A stretch of 64,000 bases of DNA. Source: Elephas maximus indicus. Its lineage: Eukaryota; Chordata; Mammalia; Proboscidea; Elephantidae. The notes below the pieces were generated by a model. It searched no databases. It saw nothing but the letters and a program-made list of their open reading frames with translations, and had not been told where the DNA came from. Positions 12,201 to 21,269 of the stretch are shown here, in pieces (the first letter of the stretch is position 1; the number at the start of each line of letters is the position of its first letter). The DNA is taken from positions 102,606,823-102,670,822 of the forward strand of contig NC_064822.1 of assembly GCF_024166365.1 (NCBI RefSeq), given 5' to 3'. A program made the position numbers and the translations under genes.

Positions 12201-15200
12201 TGCCCTGCCTCACTGGGTGAGGCTGGAGGACGTTGAGTGAAAGAGAGAAGGGGTCCACCCTGGGACTTTTGGCTCCAAACTCCCGCTATTCCAGGCCCTT
12301 TTGGGTGGAGAAATCTGGAATAGGGAATTTGGAATGGTTTTTTCTGTGAACTGGGGCTGGGCCCAGTTTCTGTTCCTTCATGTCTTTAACATTCCCTATC
12401 CCTGACCTTCAAAAATATAAACAATAACATTAATAATAATGATGAAAATTTAGCACGCACTGATTTCATGCCAGGCATGGGGCTTACTGACATTATCTCT
12501 TTAATCTTTATAGCAACTCTGTGGTGTTGAAACTATGATTTTCACATTACAGATGAAGAAACTGAGGCACAATTTGTCCAAGGACACACTTAGCTGTTTG
12601 TAGGAGAAACAGGGATTCTGTCAAGGTCACCTCATTCCTCACTCTGTGCCCTAACAAGAGGGCTCTTCTGCCTGGCCTTGCAATGGGCAAAGTCGGTGGT
12701 TTAAGGTGATAATTAGCATTTGTAGGGACAGGTGGTGCAACCGTTTAGCGCTAGCGGCCCTGGTGGCACAACCGTTAGGCTTAGCTGCTAACTGAAAAGT
12801 TGGCTTTGGAACCCATCCAGCGGCTCTGTGGGAGAAAGACCTGGTGATCTATTCCTGTAAAAACTAAAACCAAAACCAAACATGTTGCCGTGGAATCGAT
12901 CCCGACTCAGCAACCCTACAGGACGGAGTAGAATTGCCCCACAGCGTTTCCAAGGAGTGGCTGGTGGATTTGAACTACCCACCTTTTGGTTAGCAGGGCA
13001 CTCTTAACCACTGTGCTACCAGAACTCCTCTGTAAAAATTACAGACTAGAAAACCCTATGAGGCAGTTCTACTGTGTCACATGGGGTCTATCAACAAGTA
13101 CAGGGGGCTTGAGAATCCACAAAGTGTTTGCTGTGGTGTCAATTCTGACTCATAGAGACCCTACAGGACAGAACAGAACTGCCCCACAGGGTTTCCAAGG
13201 AGCAGCTGGTGGACTTGAACTACCGACCTTTTGGTTAGCAGGCATAGCCTTCACCACTGTGCCACCAGGGCTCCGCAAACTATTTACATATGCATATATG
13301 AAAGTCCCCACTTAAAAGAATCGAAGGCTTGGAACCCTCAGCAGCCTTGCATGAGGTCCCACAGATACAGCTGGGATTCAAACCCAGGTGTTAGACCTCG
13401 GATTCCCACACTTCCTCCCCCTATATCACAAAATGCCCCTGGCCCAACTCAGCATGGCCTTAAAGGCCTGGAAGATTTGCATCCTTCTCCAGCAACTTCC
13501 TTCCAGGCTCTAGAACCCCAGTGCTCACCCCTCGCCCGGTGGGGGTGGGAATGGGGGTACAGTGCCAGGCACCCCATCAGTGGCTCCACCACCATGACTC
13601 ACTCCTGGGACTCGGGGGAAACACAGCCAGTGCAGCCGGCAAACATTGCCCGCCGCCCGCCCCGCCCCCAGCTCCCCGCCTCCACATTTGCTAACCGAAA
13701 CCGGGCTGCTGCTATTTTTAACCCTCCAGCTCTCCCTTGCCTGGGGCTCCCCCTTCACCCCACCCCCACCCCCTGCCCCAACCGGGTGCCACCAGCCTGT
13801 CATTCTGAGAGCAGTTCTAGAACCTGAAGGCCCCGGAGGGCGCAGCGGATGCCCCGGACGTGCAGCTTTGTGGGGCAAGCAAAACAAGACGGTTACAGCC
13901 CAGTCGCCGAATTCCCCCACCCCGGACTCTTTCCGAACCTCGCAGCCTGCCCCACTTCTCCCCAATAGCCTGGGAGCTGGGGGGGCTGGGGTTACTGCAG
14001 GAGCCAGAATTGGGCCCCTTGAAATGAATGGGCCCTGCAGAGAACTGAGCTGGACTCTTAAAGGGGAATGAGGGACCCCTCATGATCCCCAGGGCTGACG
14101 CTCAAGGTTTTCCAGAGCAAGGGTTTCCAATCCCTGAAGGCCACATGAGGGGAGGGGAGGAAGTGGTGTGGAAGCAGGGTGGCGAAGGTGAGTTTAGCTC
14201 AGGGCCCTCCTCATTAGAAGCAGCCCCCTTCCCACCCTGCTCTGTGGGTGTACAAGGGCCAAGGTGGAGCTTGGGCAGGGAAGGCCTGGAAGGCCCAGGA
14301 GTGAGTTCACCAGAGCTTGAAAAGGGAGGCCCAGGGTGGAATGACAGCCCTGGCAGGGTGTGGACCGAGGGAAACCGAGCTGGGCCTCTTGTCTTACATG
14401 AGGGCTCCTCTAATACTTAGGCCTCCAAGGAAAGGGCTGACTGGAGCCACCTCCCTGTAGCCTGAAGGCCTGAGACCCCCAAGAAAGGTTACCACCGGAG
14501 GTGAGAGGGTCTGAAGGTTGTTGGCCTAGAACAGGAACTTTAAGCCCAAGTTGCTGATGTGAAAGTTAGCCTCCCGATAGAGGGGTCAAGGGGCAGGGCT
14601 GCAGGTGGACCAGAGGGGGCATGCCCTTCTGGTTTATGTAGAGTTGGCTACTGGAACCCATCTGTCCTCTGGCCTTAGAGTCTCACCCAGTTTGGGGGTG
14701 CAGATTCCAGAGGCCTAGGAGGGGCACTGGAGCACCCAGGTGAGGAGCTGTGTCTGGACCCAGGCTTTCATCCATGCCCTCTCTCCTGCCCTGGGCCCCT
14801 CTCAGCCAGCCTCAGCCCTCTCTTGAGCCCTGTCCTCTTGGTCTCAGCTCCTCTCTCTAATCCAGCCCTTCTTTCTGGTTCTGTCCTTTCTTCCAGGTCC
14901 CCTTAAGTCTCAACCCCTCCTCCCTCCTCAGCGATTCCTGAGCCAGGTAAATAAATCCCAGTGGCCACAGAGGCAGCCGGGCTAGACCCAGAGGGGAGGG
15001 ACTTGGCACAGTATTTCCCCAGGTGGGGAGATGGGGAGGAAGGGAATGAGGTGGGACGAAGGTGAGGCAGGAGGGTCAGGAATGGGGTGGAGCTTGAAAG
15101 CTCCTGGAGAGAGGCTGCCTCCTTCCCAGCACTCAGCATGCCCACAGGGTTCCCGGGAAGGCAGGCCCAGAAGGCAGATTCCCCCGGAAGGCAGGCCCAG

Positions 15201-18200
15201 GAAGGAAAAAGGCTGCTCTCCCAAGCAATAGAGTAGTCTCCATTTCAGCTCTGGTCAGCTCCCCTTTCTCACTCCCTCTGTCAACCTTTGGGGGCTGCTT
15301 GAGGTTAGGAGACCCTGTTGTCATCCATGCCAGTCGAGAGGTTGGCAGTTCAACTCCTGTCTTCGGCCTAGGTCCCCACCAGGGTCCATGCAGTTCCCAG
15401 GCATAGCTCAGCAGACTCTAAGGGGTCACTACTAGTTTGGGGAGGTGAGAAAGCATCAATGTCACCTTCCTGGCCACCCTATCTAAAGAAGTGCCACCTC
15501 GTTATTTCTACTGCTGTGCCCAGTTCATTTCCTTCTTAGGGCTTATCACAATGTGCAACCAGATACCTAGACTAGACTCATTTCTTTACTTGCTAATGTG
15601 TTACTGTGTGGCTCCTCCACTAGAGTGGAAGTTCCCTGAGGTCAGACACTCTGCCCATGTGTTCACTATGTACCTGTGCCCAGTGCATGGCACACAGCAA
15701 GGTGCAGTAAGTATCCAATGAACAGATGAATAGCTGAATGACTGGCTCAGTGAATGGGCCCCCTGATTGCCAACATCCCTTTAGGGTTGCTGCTCAACAG
15801 TTCCAGGATTTCCCCAGAGAGCAGGATGCAGGATGTAACAGGCATAGCAAGGTCAGGAAGGTTGGGACCCAGGGGAAAGGGCAGGCCCCAATCAGTGTCT
15901 GCACCAGCCCCATCTGCTCATTTCATCCCGCTGGGGTGGACATGCATGCATATGCACACGCACAGGGTACAAGAGCGAGTGGGAAGTCCTGGGCAGGTCT
16001 TGAAAGGCTTGAATTTTGTCTTGGTTCTTCTCTTAATAGCCCTGTGACCTTGGGCAAGCCCTTCTATGGATTTCAGGTTGCTCAAAAGAAAGAATGAAGA
16101 GGTTGGCCTGTATCGGTGGTCCTTAAACACGGCTACACGCCAGAATCACCTAAGGCACATGTTGAAATTCAGTTTCCCAGAGCCTGCCCCTGCAGATTCT
16201 GACTGCAATGTAGATCTAGAGGAGGGCCTGAAGGTCTTTATTTTTAACACACTCCCCAGGTGACTCTGAGGCAAATCGTCCAGGAACTGGCATCTGAGGG
16301 CCGTGGAGGAGATGGTGCATTCCAACCCATATGTGGACTTCTAGACTTCCATTAAAAAGTCACTCCTGCACAGGTACACATGTTGTAGTTGTTGCTGTGT
16401 GTCATCGAGTCGATTCCGACTCATACAGAGTTCCCAAAAAATATCCGTATAGCCTACAGAGCCAGAAGTTACAAAAGCATACACCATGCATCACACACAT
16501 CTACACTTCTGACAAACACCCGACAGAGAACTACCACAGGGGTCACAAATTGTCAGGGAACCACACATATCTACCTACACAGCCTGGGGGCACAAACCCA
16601 CCCACCTACCACACACCTGCCCAGTGTCACACACACCCATCATGTGGATACCCACACTGAACAGACATTAGCCTAAACTTATTTTGCCTCTGAGATCTGG
16701 TCCAGGACGGAAGTAGTTATGCTCTGCTGATAAAAACACCCCTCCAGCCTCTTCCATGCCTACCCCTACCCCTCTTGCCCCAGGCAGGTTGCTGTCCACC
16801 TCCTTCTTGTGGGAGGGATGGCGGCTGGAGGAGAGCAGTGGAGAGAAGGGACGAGGGAAGGCAGAGACTGAGCCCAACAACTCAAGCTGCAATGAGCCCT
16901 CTCCAAATTCCAGCAGCCCCCTTCTTCCCCTTCTCCCCCATAAGATGCAAAAGGGCTTCTCCTCAGCCCCCAGGTCACTGGTCACTGGGCCCACTCTCCT
17001 AGATCCCCAGGCCTTGGTCCTAAGCAGCCAAAAGGGTTAGGGTGGTGGCTAGATCTGGGGACTCCTCCTCCTCTAATACCAGTCCTCTAAGGAAAGGGCT
17101 GTCTGGGGGCACCTTCCTGCAGCCCAAAGGCCTGGGTCCCCCAGGGAAGGTTACCACAGAAACGGGGAAAAATATTACAGGGAAACACAATACCCGGCAG
17201 GGTCACCTGCTGACCGGGCTTCCTGCTATGTTGCCCACCACCCCCCGCCCCAGCCCATTGCCCTCATGGCCTCCTTCCCCTAGCCTCAGCCTGGGCCTCC
17301 TCACCAATGCTCTTCCTGCCTCCCCTTGGTCAGGGAAGGCAGCTTTATGCAGAAACTCTGCCCCAGGATGGTTCCACACAATCAGGGATGGCCCAAAGCT
17401 GAGCCCCCCACTCCTAATCCCTACCAATCCTGCCTCCTGCCACAGGAAATCAAAGCTTCCTGCCCCAGAGGAAGTGCTCCATCTAGTGAACAAATCCAAC
17501 ATACACAAACACATGGTCCCAGGAGGCTGAGGGAGGAGAGATGCCCCCCCATCCCCAGGCCTGACTCTGGCCCTGCTTCCAGCAATACCCCACAACCCAC
17601 TGGAAGCCCTAGCCCCAAGTTTGACTGACAACAGGCCAGAGCCAAGGTGTGAGGGGGTGGGGTGGGAAAAGAACCTGTACCAGGCCAGGGGAGAAGAAGG
17701 CCAGGAGGATGGGCACCAAATGAGCATCAGCAGAGTGGAAGGTCTGGTTCCAACCCAGCTCAACCTGCCATTCCCTAGCTTGGGTGACCCTGGGCCTTGC
17801 ATTAGCTCCTCCTTGGCCAGCTTCAAAAGTGAACACTCTTAATGAAAGGCTAGGAGAAAGAAGACAAAAAAGAGGTTACACAGGCTTCTATTTCCCGGTT
17901 CTTAGACAAGCATACCCACAGCTACAAGAAGGCCCCCACACCCAATCACACATGAGTTTCTGACTCGCAAGTGTTCTCCATCAGGACTGAAGAGGGAGCA
18001 GAGGAAAAGGAAAGTTCTTACTCTCATGCCCAGAAGCCACCAAGCTGAGGCCCTTTATGTCTGAAGGAAGTATATGTGTCCGTGTGTGTGTGGGGGCGGG
18101 GGGAATAACAGCCCCCACACTCCACTCTGATTCATCTCTTTATAGTCAGCCTCTCCTCGTATGGCAAGTATGCACTTGGAATTTTCTCCCCATTTTATTG

Positions 18201-20006
18201 ATGGGGAAAATGAGCTTCAGTGTCGAAGTGGAGTGGCCAGCTTAGATTCTTAGGAGGGTCAATGCAAAACCTGGAATGCAATGTTCCCAGGGATCCCAGC
18301 TTAAGACCTGGCAGCCAGAGTGACAACTACGCAATGTAGGCTCAAGCTAAGGAACACAGAGGCCTCAGGAGAATGCTGCCCCGGGCCATTCTGCTAACAC
18401 CAAGAGGTCACTCTGAGTCGGACTCTGAGCCTGGCCCTGCCAGGCAGCAAGGAACATCAAGGGACTAAAGACAGAGGAGGCATCTGAGGGGTCCAGGAAC
18501 TGGCTCCAGGCTGGCTTCACTGGGTGCATCATAGTGGGGTGCTACTCTGTGCTTCAGTTTCCCTCAGAAGTGACTGCAGAGAGAGGGGAATTACTTAATA
18601 TAGGGTTGGGCAGAGGCAACAGAAAGGAGTGAGGAGCAATGAGATGCTAAGCAATGAGGAGCAAGAGATGGTTTGTAGGAGCTGGAGAAGTGGTCTGGGC
18701 AGGTACAAGAAGGCTGGTGTGAGGAGCAATGTGTGCCACTGCAGGGGCCTGGTATATGGGGTCCTGTTGGGGAAGATGGGCCACCAAAGTGTGAGAACTG
18801 AGTCAGTCTCCCAGCTCAGTGGCAGGGGTTTGAGGAGGTCCCCAAGGGTCTGGGGAACAAGATTGATGAGTCAAGATGTTGAGTTCCCAGCAGGGCCACT
18901 GAAAGCCAGTGCCCCATTTTCACCCTAGAAACTGGCAGGTTAGGCTGGGGCTCAAGCACATCGGGAACAGGGGTGTGGGGAAGGATGGGCGGCCAATGTC
19001 CAGATGCAGGGAGGCCTTTGGGTCTGTAGAACAGCCAGCAAACAAGGGAATAGCCTGGACTGGGTAGGAGGAGCAGCAATGGTTGAGGTCAGACCGAGTG
19101 GGCAGCCAGAGGGAAGGAAAAAGGAGTAAGGGGAGATGAGTGGCCTGCAGGCCCCAGAAGGCTCTCCCTCAGCCCAGAGGCCTAGAAGCTCTGGTACAAG
19201 GCGCCCAGCTCAGCTGCCAGATTTGCAGCCTACTCTCACACTCCCCAGCACCAAAAGACCCCAGGCCTGGGGGGCTCACATCCTGTCCCCACCCCTCAGT
19301 GCACGGTCTGCGGTCCCCCACCTTCCCGCTCCCCTGCAGCCATCTCCACAGCACACTTGGGCACAGGTGTCTCGCCACGCTAATGGGTGAGCAAGGGTGG
19401 GGGGCGGTGCTCAGTAAAACCTCCTGCAGGGGACTCTCCCTCCAGGGTGCCGCTTTCTCCCGCCGAGGGGACAGGGTAGGGCCCTGCTCGGCTCCACGGG
19501 ATGGGGGCGCTGATGTCCAGCCCCACAAGCCCAGCCCCAACTCAGTGGGTCCTGGCCTTTGCCCTAGCAGCTTCCAAACCTTCCGCTCCAAAGCACCGCC
19601 CCCTCCCCGGGCCGCGGCACCATCCCTCCCTCCACGGTCCCCCCGGCCGTTCCTCCAGGGGAATGGGGGTGATGGGGCTCCGGGCCCGCGCACCGGCGGC
19701 CCGCGGGCCTCCAGCTCCCTCCCTCGGGCCTGTCGCTGCCCGGGGTGGGCGGATGTGGGCGCCCCGCGGGAGGCCCGAACCCTCCGGCCCCGGAACCAGC
19801 CCCGGCCGGGAGCCTGCCAGAGCCCCGCGGAGCCGGGTGGGGGGGGGCGCGGCCGGGGGTCGCTCGCCGGGCCGGCCCGCTGGGCGGCGGGAGCTCGAGC
19901 GGGAGCCCGAGCCTCAGCCTGGGCGGGCGGACGCTGGGTGCAGCGCGCAGGGCGGGGCGGGGCGGGGGGCGGCCGCCCAGTACTCACCAGCGCCGGGGCT
20001 GTGCAT
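170..20006 (-). CDS. HDAC7: HDAC7 5' part (exons 1-4 of the coding sequence, gene continues past the left edge)
   Basis: Histone deacetylase 7 is a class IIa deacetylase. It acts mainly as a nuclear corepressor of MEF2 factors and shuttles to the cytoplasm when phosphorylated and bound by 14-3-3. Four exons on the minus strand (20006-19988, 4168-4118, 574-378, 260-170) join in one frame into about 119 codons beginning MHSPGADGTQVSPG and running through PQPMDLRVGQRPPVEP, a poly-Q run and LSMDTPMPELQVGQQEQELR. This agrees closely with the mammalian HDAC7 amino terminus as I remember it. All donors are GT and all acceptors AG, and the codon phases fit at every junction. The 14-3-3 sites, the MEF2-binding helix and the deacetylase domain are encoded further left, outside the window. 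The next gene on the right, VDR, is on the same strand, as in human. Confidence 0.95.
378..574 (-). CDS. HDAC7: HDAC7 coding exon 3 (PMDLR motif, poly-Q)
   Basis: A 197 bp exon codes for residues 24-89 in this reconstruction. The acceptor ends TTTGTCCACAG and the donor is GTAAAG. It contains the PxDLR-type motif P39-M-D-L-R43, the kind of motif through which class IIa HDACs and MITR are known to bind CtBP. This is followed by a Leu/His-rich stretch and six consecutive glutamines (all CAG) at residues 77-82. An internal Met (ATG at 527) begins the shorter MDLRVG form known in some HDAC7 isoforms. No frameshift or stop is seen. Confidence 0.95.
650..985 (-). repeat. MIR SINE, interrupted
   Basis: Matches the MIR core in reverse orientation (TCTCATTTAATCC, then TCACTCTGATCC and AAGGTATTAT). 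It is split by the hAT element at 698-941. Confidence 0.7.
698..941. mobile_element. hAT-type non-autonomous element with long TIRs and permuted MER5-like core
   Basis: The element is 244 bp. It is flanked by a perfect 8 bp target duplication TTTAATCC (690-697 and 942-949), the hAT signature, and is inserted in a MIR whose sequence continues on both sides. The ends are CAGAGCATAGAACCGG on the left and, reverse-complemented, CAGGGCTTTGAACTGG on the right. The inverted similarity extends about 55 bp, through GAGAATTTGC on both arms. The interior is MER5-like but in permuted order: the half ending GAGAACCACTG (about 754-822) comes first, then the half beginning GTGGCTCTTAG (about 831-900). Confidence 0.8.
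1945..2120 (-). repeat. MIR SINE
   Basis: Contains the diagnostic ATGAGGAAACTGAGGCTCAG block followed by CCCAAGGCCACCCAGCTAG. Reverse orientation. Confidence 0.85.
2692..2905 (+). repeat. Tandem duplication, unit about 114 bp
   Basis: The segment at 2692-2806 is repeated at 2807-2905. Both carry CCCTGGGAATGCCTCTCAGG followed by GGCTCCACA, then CTCTGCTTGGTCT and CCCACCTCAGCCAT. The units differ by a few substitutions and small gaps. No known repeat family is recognised. Confidence 0.8.
3110..3290 (+). repeat. L2 LINE 3' fragment
   Basis: Contains CCCCAGCACCTAGCACATGA, then GGCACTCAATAAATACT and a decayed second half. Typical L2 3' end. Confidence 0.7.
4118..4168 (-). CDS. HDAC7: HDAC7 coding exon 2
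   Basis: A 51 bp exon sits between a pyrimidine-rich acceptor ending CTCTGCAG (RC of 4169-4176) and the donor GTAAG (RC of 4113-4117). It codes for (D)GTQVSPGTHCPSPPGT plus one base. The segment DGTQVSPG matches the HDAC7 amino terminus as I know it; the rest is proline-rich and looks disordered. Phase 1 at both ends fits the flanking exons. Confidence 0.93.
5470..5630 (+). repeat. L2 LINE fragment
   Basis: Decayed L2-like 3' sequence ending CTGGGCACATAGCAAGC and a TTGAAT tail. Confidence 0.5.
6690..6895 (+). repeat. MIR SINE
   Basis: Forward MIR with the core ACCTAAGTTCAAACCCTGAC, then TTTCATCTGTAATAAGGGG and AAGCACTCAGCACATGTTAG. Confidence 0.8.
7090..7325 (-). repeat. MIR SINE
   Basis: A nearly complete MIR in reverse orientation: GTGCTGGGAGTTGTTCTAAG, TAACTCACTTAACCGTCACG, GATGAGTAGACTGAGGCCCA, GAGGTCACATAACATG. 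Confidence 0.88.
7985..8153. promoter_or_regulatory. Candidate HDAC7 intronic enhancer (MEF2, E-box, STAT, FOX and ETS sites)
   Basis: Five consensus sites lie within 170 bp of non-repetitive sequence: MEF2 CTATTTTTAG (7985-7994), E-box CACCTG (8002-8007), STAT TTCTGGGAA (8047-8055), forkhead TGTAAACA (8072-8079) and AAACAGGAAG (about 8145-8153), which resembles the combined FOX:ETS motif known from endothelial enhancers. HDAC7 is known to be strongly expressed in endothelium and to repress MEF2. Enhancer function is inference. Confidence 0.4.
9240..9317 (-). repeat. MIR fragment cut by an RTE insertion
   Basis: GTACTGAGCGCTCACTGTGT and the following CTAAAGCACTGTAATATCTC read as MIR in reverse orientation until the sequence switches abruptly to RTE tail at 9318. 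Confidence 0.6.
9318..9480 (-). mobile_element. RTE LINE 3' end (5'-truncated)
   Basis: Reverse-oriented RTE tail: GTTGTTATTAGGTGCCGTCG, then CACTGCCCGGTCCTGCGCCA and AGGGTCTTCCTCTC. It is the same sequence as the 3' end of the long RTE at 58.8 kb. It is followed by a low-complexity GTTT/CAAA-rich patch to about 9600. Confidence 0.8.
9600..9890 (-). repeat. L1 LINE fragment
   Basis: Reads as old L1 in reverse orientation, including CAACACCATTTGTTGAATGT and CCCCATTGATTTGCATC. Confidence 0.65.
9955..10095 (-). repeat. MIR SINE
   Basis: ACAAATGAGGAAACTGAGGC followed by TTAGAGAGATTAATAAACTTGC and GGCAAGTGGG; reverse-oriented MIR. Confidence 0.82.
11165..11425 (+). repeat. L1M/HAL1-like LINE fragment
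   Basis: Resembles the 3' region of old L1/HAL1 elements, with a block like TGATCTCATTTTGGG, then TTTGCTTGTCTGCACTGTC and TCTACAATGTAC. Assignment by memory of the family only. Confidence 0.45.
11443..11658 (+). mobile_element. AfroSINE (tRNA-Asn-like head)
   Basis: AGGAGCTTGGGTAGCACAAG head, middle block GGCCTGGTGAACTGCTCCTG and tail TTGACTTGAAGGCAATAGAT, then TTGG repeats. The tail resembles RTE 3' sequence. Confidence 0.9.
11855..11935 (+). repeat. L2 LINE 3' fragment
   Basis: CAGCACAGGGCTGGGCACAA followed by TTTAATAAATGCCTGTAAGC. Confidence 0.6.
12425..12640 (-). repeat. MIR SINE
   Basis: CATGCCAGGCATGGGGCTTA, then CAGATGAAGAAACTGAGGCA; MIR in reverse orientation. Confidence 0.8.
12724..13103 (+). 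mobile_element. AfroSINE interrupted by a second AfroSINE
   Basis: A forward copy (CCCTGGTGGCACAACCGTTA, then GAGAAAGACCTGGTGATC) breaks off at 12863 and resumes at 13030 with CTGTAAAAATTACAG and ACCCTATGAGGCAGTTC. A partial extra head precedes it at 12724-12748. Confidence 0.85.
12864..13029 (-). mobile_element. AfroSINE nested in another AfroSINE
   Basis: Reverse copy from AAACCAAACATGTTGCCG through TTTCCAAGGAGTGGCTGGTG to CTACCAGAACTCC. CTGTAAAAA occurs on both sides (12855-12863 and 13030-13038), consistent with a target duplication inside the host SINE. Confidence 0.85.
13125..13276 (-). mobile_element. AfroSINE
   Basis: Reverse copy: GTCAATTCTGACTCATAGAG, then GGGTTTCCAAGGAGCAGCTG and GCCACCAGGGCTCC. 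Confidence 0.9.
13711..13720. promoter_or_regulatory. MEF2 consensus site in a G+C-rich intron segment
   Basis: CTATTTTTAA matches YTAWWWWTAR exactly. It sits in a G+C-rich stretch (13.6-14.0 kb) with a GC-box cluster at 13650-13668 and a TGACTCA AP-1 site at 13593. Function is unproven. Confidence 0.3.
14407..14496 (+). repeat. Copy 1 of a duplicated 90 bp intronic segment
   Basis: Aligns to 17070-17157 at roughly 75-80% by eye. Shared blocks are CCTCTAATAC, AAGGAAAGGGCTG, AAGGCCTG, CCCCCA and AAGGTTACCAC. It does not look like any repeat family I know. Confidence 0.7.
15485..15760 (+). repeat. L2 LINE 3' fragment
   Basis: AGTGGAAGTTCCCTGAGGTC, then CCCAGTGCATGGCACACAGC and a GAATGA-rich tail; typical of L2. 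Confidence 0.7.
16113..16290 (+). repeat. MER5-like hAT-Charlie fragment
   Basis: GGTGGTCCTTAAACACGG, CCAGAATCACCTAAGGCACA and CCCCAGGTGACTCTGAGG follow the layout of MER5-type elements. Strand and exact ends are approximate. Confidence 0.55.
16385..16436 (-). repeat. RTE/AfroSINE tail fragment
   Basis: GTAGTTGTTGCTGTGTGTCA followed by CGAGTCGATTCCGACTCATA is only the shared 3' tail, reverse-oriented. Confidence 0.7.
17070..17157 (+). repeat. Copy 2 of a duplicated 90 bp intronic segment
   Basis: Second copy of the segment at 14407-14496, 2.66 kb away and in the same orientation. See that entry for the shared blocks. Confidence 0.7.
19988..20006 (-). CDS. HDAC7: HDAC7 first coding exon (MHSPGA + 1 base)
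   Basis: Nineteen coding bases give M-H-S-P-G-A plus the first base of the Asp codon, followed by the donor GTGAGTA (19987-19981). The start codon has weak context (T at -3, C at +4). The exon continues upstream into a G+C-rich leader inside the CpG island; its transcription start cannot be fixed from sequence. Two small upstream reading frames sit in this leader and are described separately. The exon-2 sequence at 4168 completes the split Asp codon in frame, which supports this start. Confidence 0.9.
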
Positions 20007-20110
20007 CCAGGGGCCGGGGCCCTCAGAGCGGGGGGCTCATGGCGGGGCGGGGGGTTGGGGCGCCGGCCTCACATCCCCCCAGTCGCCGGAGGCTGCAGAG
20101 CGACTGTGAG
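20007..20110 (-). other. HDAC7: HDAC7 5' leader in exon 1 (approximate upstream end)
   Basis: G+C-rich leader upstream of the MHSPGA start. The upstream boundary is a guess, because there is no TATA box and no clear initiator. Two upstream AUGs are visible if transcription starts above 20074. One is the start-stop element ATGTGA at 20074-20069 (G at -3). The other is ATG AGC CCC CCG CTC TGA at 20040-20023 (G at -3), a five-codon frame ending 16 bases before the main start. Confidence 0.55.
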
Positions 20111-20702
20111 ACGGCGAGAGGAAGGGAGGGGGCCGGGAGGGGGAGGGCCCTGGCAGCCCGGCCGGCCGGGTAGGATGACAATGGAAGGAAATGCTTTATC
20201 TGAGTCTGAGAGCGGGCCAAGGGGGAGGGGAGGAAGGGGGCAGGCGCTCGCGGCCCTGGGACACACAACCCTGTCAGACACTGCACAGCGCGGCGCAGAG
20301 GCGGGCCGCAGACACACCGCGCAGCCGGATCGCGGCGGGGCGCGGCGCACCGCCGGGAGGCAGCCCCAACCCGGAACGCGGGGACGCGGCCCCGGCCCGC
20401 GCGCAGCCGGGCGCTGCCCCCACCCTCCCTCTGCGGCGCAGCGCACCGACCCGCGCACAATTCCCGGATACCTGAGCGCACGCACACTTGCATACACAAA
20501 GTACAGGAGCATACATCCATGTTTACACAAGGGCAGAATCATTTACGCAGACACACACCCAAAGGAAAGACCCCCGCGCGACACCTACATTCACTTACAG
20601 TCTACAATCAAACAGCTGCACACAAGGGCAGCTGGACACGCGTGGAGTCCCATGTCCAATGCCCAATGCAAGGAATCCCAGACAGATCAACCTCCCCACC
20701 AT

Positions 20703-20703
<1 letters not shown>

Positions 20704-20740
<37 letters not shown>
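20704..20740. repeat. (CA)n microsatellite
   Basis: An uninterrupted CA dinucleotide run of about 17 units just upstream of the HDAC7 CpG island. Confidence 0.97.
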
Positions 20741-21269
20741 GCATACACAACTTGCCTGAGGAAAGTTCCGGGATCTGATTTGAATCACTGCCCAGCCCTC
20801 CCCCACTGGCACCCCCCTCCAACCCCTGCTGAGGGGAGCTGAAGGGTCCAGCCTGTTCCTATTAAAAGAAAAAGGGGGTGGGGGTGGTGCAGATTTTGAA
20901 AGTTTTCTTTTTTTAAAGAAATTTCTCAAGGGATTTCCTTCCCTCCTCTCCTGTTCCTCTCTTCCTCCCATTCCTCTCCCCCACAGCCCCCCTCCGTCAT
21001 TCCCCCTCCTGGTCCCTATGAGTCAAACTTCAGCAATGTGCCCAGTGTCTCCCAGTGCATTACAGCGGATCACAGAAATGTTCCAGTCTTTGAGTCGGAA
21101 TGCAGCCGCCTCCAGCCCTCCCTCAGCTAATAAACTCAGCTCAGGACCGGCTGTGCATAGCAGCCCTCCCTGCCCCCGTCCTCCTTTTAGCTGGATAAGA
21201 AGGTCAGATTCAGGGGTCAGGGGCAGAGGACCTCTCCATCCTGCTATTCTGCATGGCTTATCAGCTCCT

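Larger units (their letters stand above)
4169..19987 (-). other. HDAC7 first intron (15.8 kb)
   Basis: A long first intron with no recognised coding exon. It contains MIR, L2, L1 and hAT fossils, an RTE tail at 9318-9480, AfroSINE copies at 11.4 kb and 12.7-13.3 kb, a G+C-rich stretch at 13.6-14.0 kb with a MEF2-consensus site, a duplicated 90 bp segment (14407-14496 and 17070-17157) and a candidate enhancer at 7985-8153. Alternative HDAC7 first exons could lie here but cannot be recognised without transcript data. Confidence 0.8.
19590..20470. promoter_or_regulatory. CpG island, HDAC7 promoter
   Basis: About 0.9 kb of very G+C-rich, CpG-dense DNA surrounds HDAC7 exon 1. It includes repeated GGCGGG/GGGCGG GC-boxes (for example 19950-19972 and 20041-20053) and no TATA box, which is typical of a broad CpG promoter. 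G-run clusters on the plus strand at 19950-19972 and 20220-20243 could form G-quadruplexes. The long open frames that cross this island arise from its low stop-codon density and are not genes. Confidence 0.85.

Noticed and set aside
13525..13965. Overlapping open frames on both strands in the G+C-rich intron segment
   Set aside because: Pro/Gly-rich on both strands with no conserved motif or splice support. Treated as a possible regulatory segment only.
19140..20759. A 539-codon open frame through the CpG island on the plus strand
   Set aside because: It lies opposite HDAC7 exon 1, has the Arg/Gly/Pro/Ala composition of read-through G+C-rich DNA, ends in the CA microsatellite and shows no domain. 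Low stop density explains it.
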